Source of the DNA: Bacteroidota bacterium
GTDB lineage: Bacteria > Bacteroidota > Bacteroidia > Chitinophagales > Saprospiraceae
DNA: 40,839 bases
Reading direction: 5' to 3'
NCBI GenBank assembly: GCA_030147525.1
Contig: JASBVF010000008.1
Coordinates: forward strand, 90,357 to 131,195
In this document: one piece after another, positions 38,775-40,839 of the stretch
Position numbering within the stretch: the stretch's first letter is position 1
Layout of the letters: the number at the start of each line of letters is the position of its first letter
Notes under the pieces: model-generated
Told to the model about the DNA's origin: nothing
Seen by the model: only the letters and a program-made list of their open reading frames with translations
Databases searched by the model: none
Program-made: the position numbers and the translations under genes

Positions 38775-40839
38775 TTACCTGTCCGAAACCACGAATCGCT
38801 TTGTTACGGCACCCTCCATTTTCAGGAAGTAAAGGCCGGGTTTCAAACCTGTGAGGTTCAGACGGTGGGTTGTCACGCCAGGTGTCAGTTTTTCCACTCT
38901 GACAAGGCTGCCTTTGCTGTCGAAAATCCGTGCGGCTTCAACATTATTCACTTCGGAAAACTGAATGAAAAGCTGCTCAACAGCCGGGTTAGGATACACC
39001 GCAAACTCCGTCAGTTCAACGTCAGTCGTGCTTACAAATTCCGCATCCGTTACCCGGAAAGGACTGAGTGAAGTGATATTTTCCCGTGAAATACTGAAGT
39101 AACCATTGGCTTCGGCGTTGGCCTGCGCAGCAGCCACCACGTCCCACTCACCATTCACGAAGTGACTGATGAAACAGTTACTGTTGTCAAAACCATTCAC
39201 CTCGGCATCAGCGCTCCAGAACAACTGGAAGTTAAGATCCACTGAAGCATTGGCGTCGGCTTGTGTCACGAACCAGGTATGATTTACGAGACTTTCCGTC
39301 ATTGTCAGATCAGCCCCGGCATCACCTTCAGCAAATACACCCGTTGCCACCCTCACTTCGATGTGCGTATCAGCGGCAGTTTCATTCTGTGAAATGACAG
39401 CCGGGAAAAATCCTTCATCCGTTCCGCAAGGGAACAAAACAGCGTCTCCGCCTGCTTCCAGGAAAATCGATAACGCCCCCTCTCCACTGGTCAGCACAAA
39501 ACTGTTTTCGCTTCCGCCTTCAATCTGGGCTCCTGCTGCGAGGGTAAGATTTTCATCTCCCAACACGAGGTTACCATTTTGCAAATCAAGCATGCTCTGG
39601 ATCATCAAACCGGAATTCAACATGACATCGCCGTTGCTCTGATTGATGGTGAAAACATCCAATTCAGCGCCGCCTTGCGTAAAAGCAAGGCTAACGTTAC
39701 CACTGCCATTCAGCAGGATGTCCGCATCAGCGTCACCAGTGATACCGGCGCCCGCCTGCGTGTCGATATTGCCATTCAATGTCAGGCCGTTGCCATTCAG
39801 TACCAGGCTGCCCTGGTTCAGATTCAGTGAACCTTGGACGGTCAGGTCTGAGCTGAGATTAACATCACCATTGGTCTGATTGATGGTGAAAATATCCAAC
39901 TCGGCGCTGCCTTGCGTGAAAGCGAGGCTAACGTCACCGTTACCATTCAGCGTCAAATCTGCATCAGCGTCACCGGTGATACCGGCACCTGCCTGTGTAT
40001 CGATGCTGCCATTCAGGGTCAGGCCGTTGCCGTTAAGCACCAGGCTGCCCTGGTTCAGATTCAGTGAACCTTGGACTGTCAAGTCTGAGCTGAGGCTAAC
40101 GTTGCCGTTTGTTTGGTTGATCGTGAAAATATCCAACTCGGCGCCGTCTTGCGTAAAAGCGAGATTCACATTTCCGCTGCCGTTCAACATGATATCTGCA
40201 TCAGCGTCGCCGGTGATGCCGGCGCCTGCCTGCGTGTCGATGCTGCCGTTCAAAGTCGGGCCATTGCCGTTGAGTACGAGGCTGCCCTGGTTCAGGTTCA
40301 GCGAACCTTGGACGGTCAGGCCTGAGCTGAGGCTAACGTTGCCGTTTGTTTGGTTGATGGTGAAAACATCCAACTCAGCACCGCCCTGCGTGAAAGCGAG
40401 ATTCACATTTCCGCTACCGTTCAGCAGGATATCCGCATCAGCGTCGCCGGTGATACCGGCGCCTGCCTGCGTGTCGATGTTGCCGTTCAAGGTCAGACCG
40501 TTGCCGTTCAGCACCAGGCTGCCTTGATCCAGGTTCAGCGAACCTTCAACTGTCAAGTCGGAATTGAGCGAAACGTCACCGTTGGTTTGATTTACAGTGA
40601 AAATATCCAACTCAGCGCCGCCCTGCGTGAAAGCAAGGCTTACGTTGCCATCGCCATTCAAAGTCAAATCCGCTTCAGCGTCGCCAGTCATGCCAGCTCC
40701 CGCCTGCGTATCGATGCTGCCGTTGATGGTCAGACCATTGCCATTCAGCACCAGGCTGCCCTGATCCAGGTTCAGCGAACCTTCAACTGTCAAGTCGGAA
40801 TTGAGCGATACGTCACCGTTGGTTTGGTTTACGGTGAAA
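38775..40839 (-). CDS. Secreted 79-residue-repeat protein with T9SS tail, 5' end outside window
   Basis: The frame is open to the right edge, so the start and signal peptide lie outside; at least 687 residues are visible. Five complete 79-residue (237-bp) repeats start at 40793, 40556, 40319, 40082 and 39845, with part of another at the edge. Each holds QGSLVLNGNGLTLNGSIDTQ, AGAGITGDADAD and AELDIFTINQTNG; no cysteine occurs in the repeats. Such N/G-rich short-strand repeats suggest a beta-solenoid or stalk (inference). A degenerate sixth copy (39608 on) leads into a beta region (about 39520-39050) and a T9SS tail (VYPNPAVEQLFIQFSEVNNV ... KPGLYFLKMEG). Probably an adhesin-like surface protein. 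Confidence 0.9.
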   Translation of the reverse strand, partial: FTVNQTNGDVSLNSDLTVEGSLNLDQGSLVLNGNGLTINGSIDTQAGAGMTGDAEADLTLNGDGNVSLAFTQGGAELDIFTVNQTNGDVSLNSDLTVEGSLNLDQGSLVLNGNGLTLNGNIDTQAGAGITGDADADILLNGSGNVNLAFTQGGAELDVFTINQTNGNVSLSSGLTVQGSLNLNQGSLVLNGNGPTLNGSIDTQAGAGITGDADADIMLNGSGNVNLAFTQDGAELDIFTINQTNGNVSLSSDLTVQGSLNLNQGSLVLNGNGLTLNGSIDTQAGAGITGDADADLTLNGNGDVSLAFTQGSAELDIFTINQTNGDVNLSSDLTVQGSLNLNQGSLVLNGNGLTLNGNIDTQAGAGITGDADADILLNGSGNVSLAFTQGGAELDVFTINQSNGDVMLNSGLMIQSMLDLQNGNLVLGDENLTLAAGAQIEGGSENSFVLTSGEGALSIFLEAGGDAVLFPCGTDEGFFPAVISQNETAADTHIEVRVATGVFAEGDAGADLTMTESLVNHTWFVTQADANASVDLNFQLFWSADAEVNGFDNSNCFISHFVNGEWDVVAAAQANAEANGYFSISRENITSLSPFRVTDAEFVSTTDVELTEFAVYPNPAVEQLFIQFSEVNNVEAARIFDSKGSLVRVEKLTPGVTTHRLNLTGLKPGLYFLKMEGAVTKRFVVSDR
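39609..40839 (-). repeat. Tandem 237-bp repeats coding 79-residue units
   Basis: Five full units plus a partial one at the window edge. Units are highly similar at DNA level with mainly third-position changes, but conservative amino-acid swaps also occur (NIDTQ/SIDTQ, ILLNG/LTLNG). The array continues beyond the window. Recombination between units would change copy number in frame. Confidence 0.92.

Noticed and set aside
39880-40527. Plus-strand open frame with repeated peptide units opposite the 79-residue repeats
   Set aside because: The repeated look is only the mirror of the tandem DNA repeat; the minus-strand frame has the T9SS tail and is the real gene.
38775-40839. CRISPR array suspected from regular repeats
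   Set aside because: Units are 237 bp, coding, contiguous and without spacers; no cas genes are nearby.

Overview
The window reads as chromosomal DNA of a Bacteroidota bacterium, probably a marine or environmental member of the Saprospiria (Lewinella/Haliscomenobacter-like); the phylum call is firm, the class call is inference. Supporting signs are four secreted proteins ending in type IX secretion (T9SS) sorting tails, a V-type ATPase operon of the Bacteroidota/Chlamydia/spirochaete type carrying DUF2764, a SusC-like TonB receptor with a carboxypeptidase-regulatory N-terminal domain, -7 promoter boxes of the TAnnTTTG type, and general absence of Shine-Dalgarno sequences. No rRNA, tRNA, CRISPR array, transposase or phage gene was seen.

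Layout. 0.2-7 kb: an AraC-type regulator divergent from an aldehyde dehydrogenase plus DUF779 pair; small genes (DUF2809 membrane protein, DUF2911 periplasmic protein, a GNAT enzyme very like AAC(6') acetyltransferases); and an exported Asp-box (sialidase-fold) protein. 7-10.4 kb: TonB-dependent receptor and a DUF3592 membrane protein. 10.7-18.5 kb: housekeeping genes: Lon protease, quinolinate synthase NadA, a CBS-domain protein with a sigma-54-like promoter, a DUF1015 protein, acetyl-CoA acetyltransferase and a tandem universal stress protein. 18.6-26.3 kb: V-type ATPase operon on the minus strand in the order E, DUF2764, A, B, D, I, K. 26.4-28.4 kb: DMT permease, peroxiredoxin and ClpS. 28.4-40.8 kb: a cluster of large exported proteins: a T9SS protein, an M36 metallopeptidase, an eight-CHRD-domain protein and a 79-residue-repeat protein that runs off the right edge, with a coiled-coil membrane protein and a 65-residue orphan between them.

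The most unusual feature is a class of spacer element scattered across the window: runs of degenerate 7-8 nt 'words' in tandem, often followed by their reverse complement so that the whole element folds into a long hairpin. Each site uses its own word. They fill four consecutive spacers of the V-ATPase operon, lie between convergent genes (lon/nadA, usp/ntpK), supply stop codons for ntpD, ntpB and ntpA, and one run sits in frame inside the TonB receptor gene. Two copies flanking ntpD are near-identical 81-mers that differ by a compensatory base-pair change in the inner stem. I do not recognise this as a named element family.

The V-ATPase rotor subunit K carries the residues known to bind Na+ in Enterococcus hirae NtpK, so the operon probably encodes a Na+-coupled enzyme. 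The secreted cluster and the TonB receptor suggest life on particles or polymeric organic matter.
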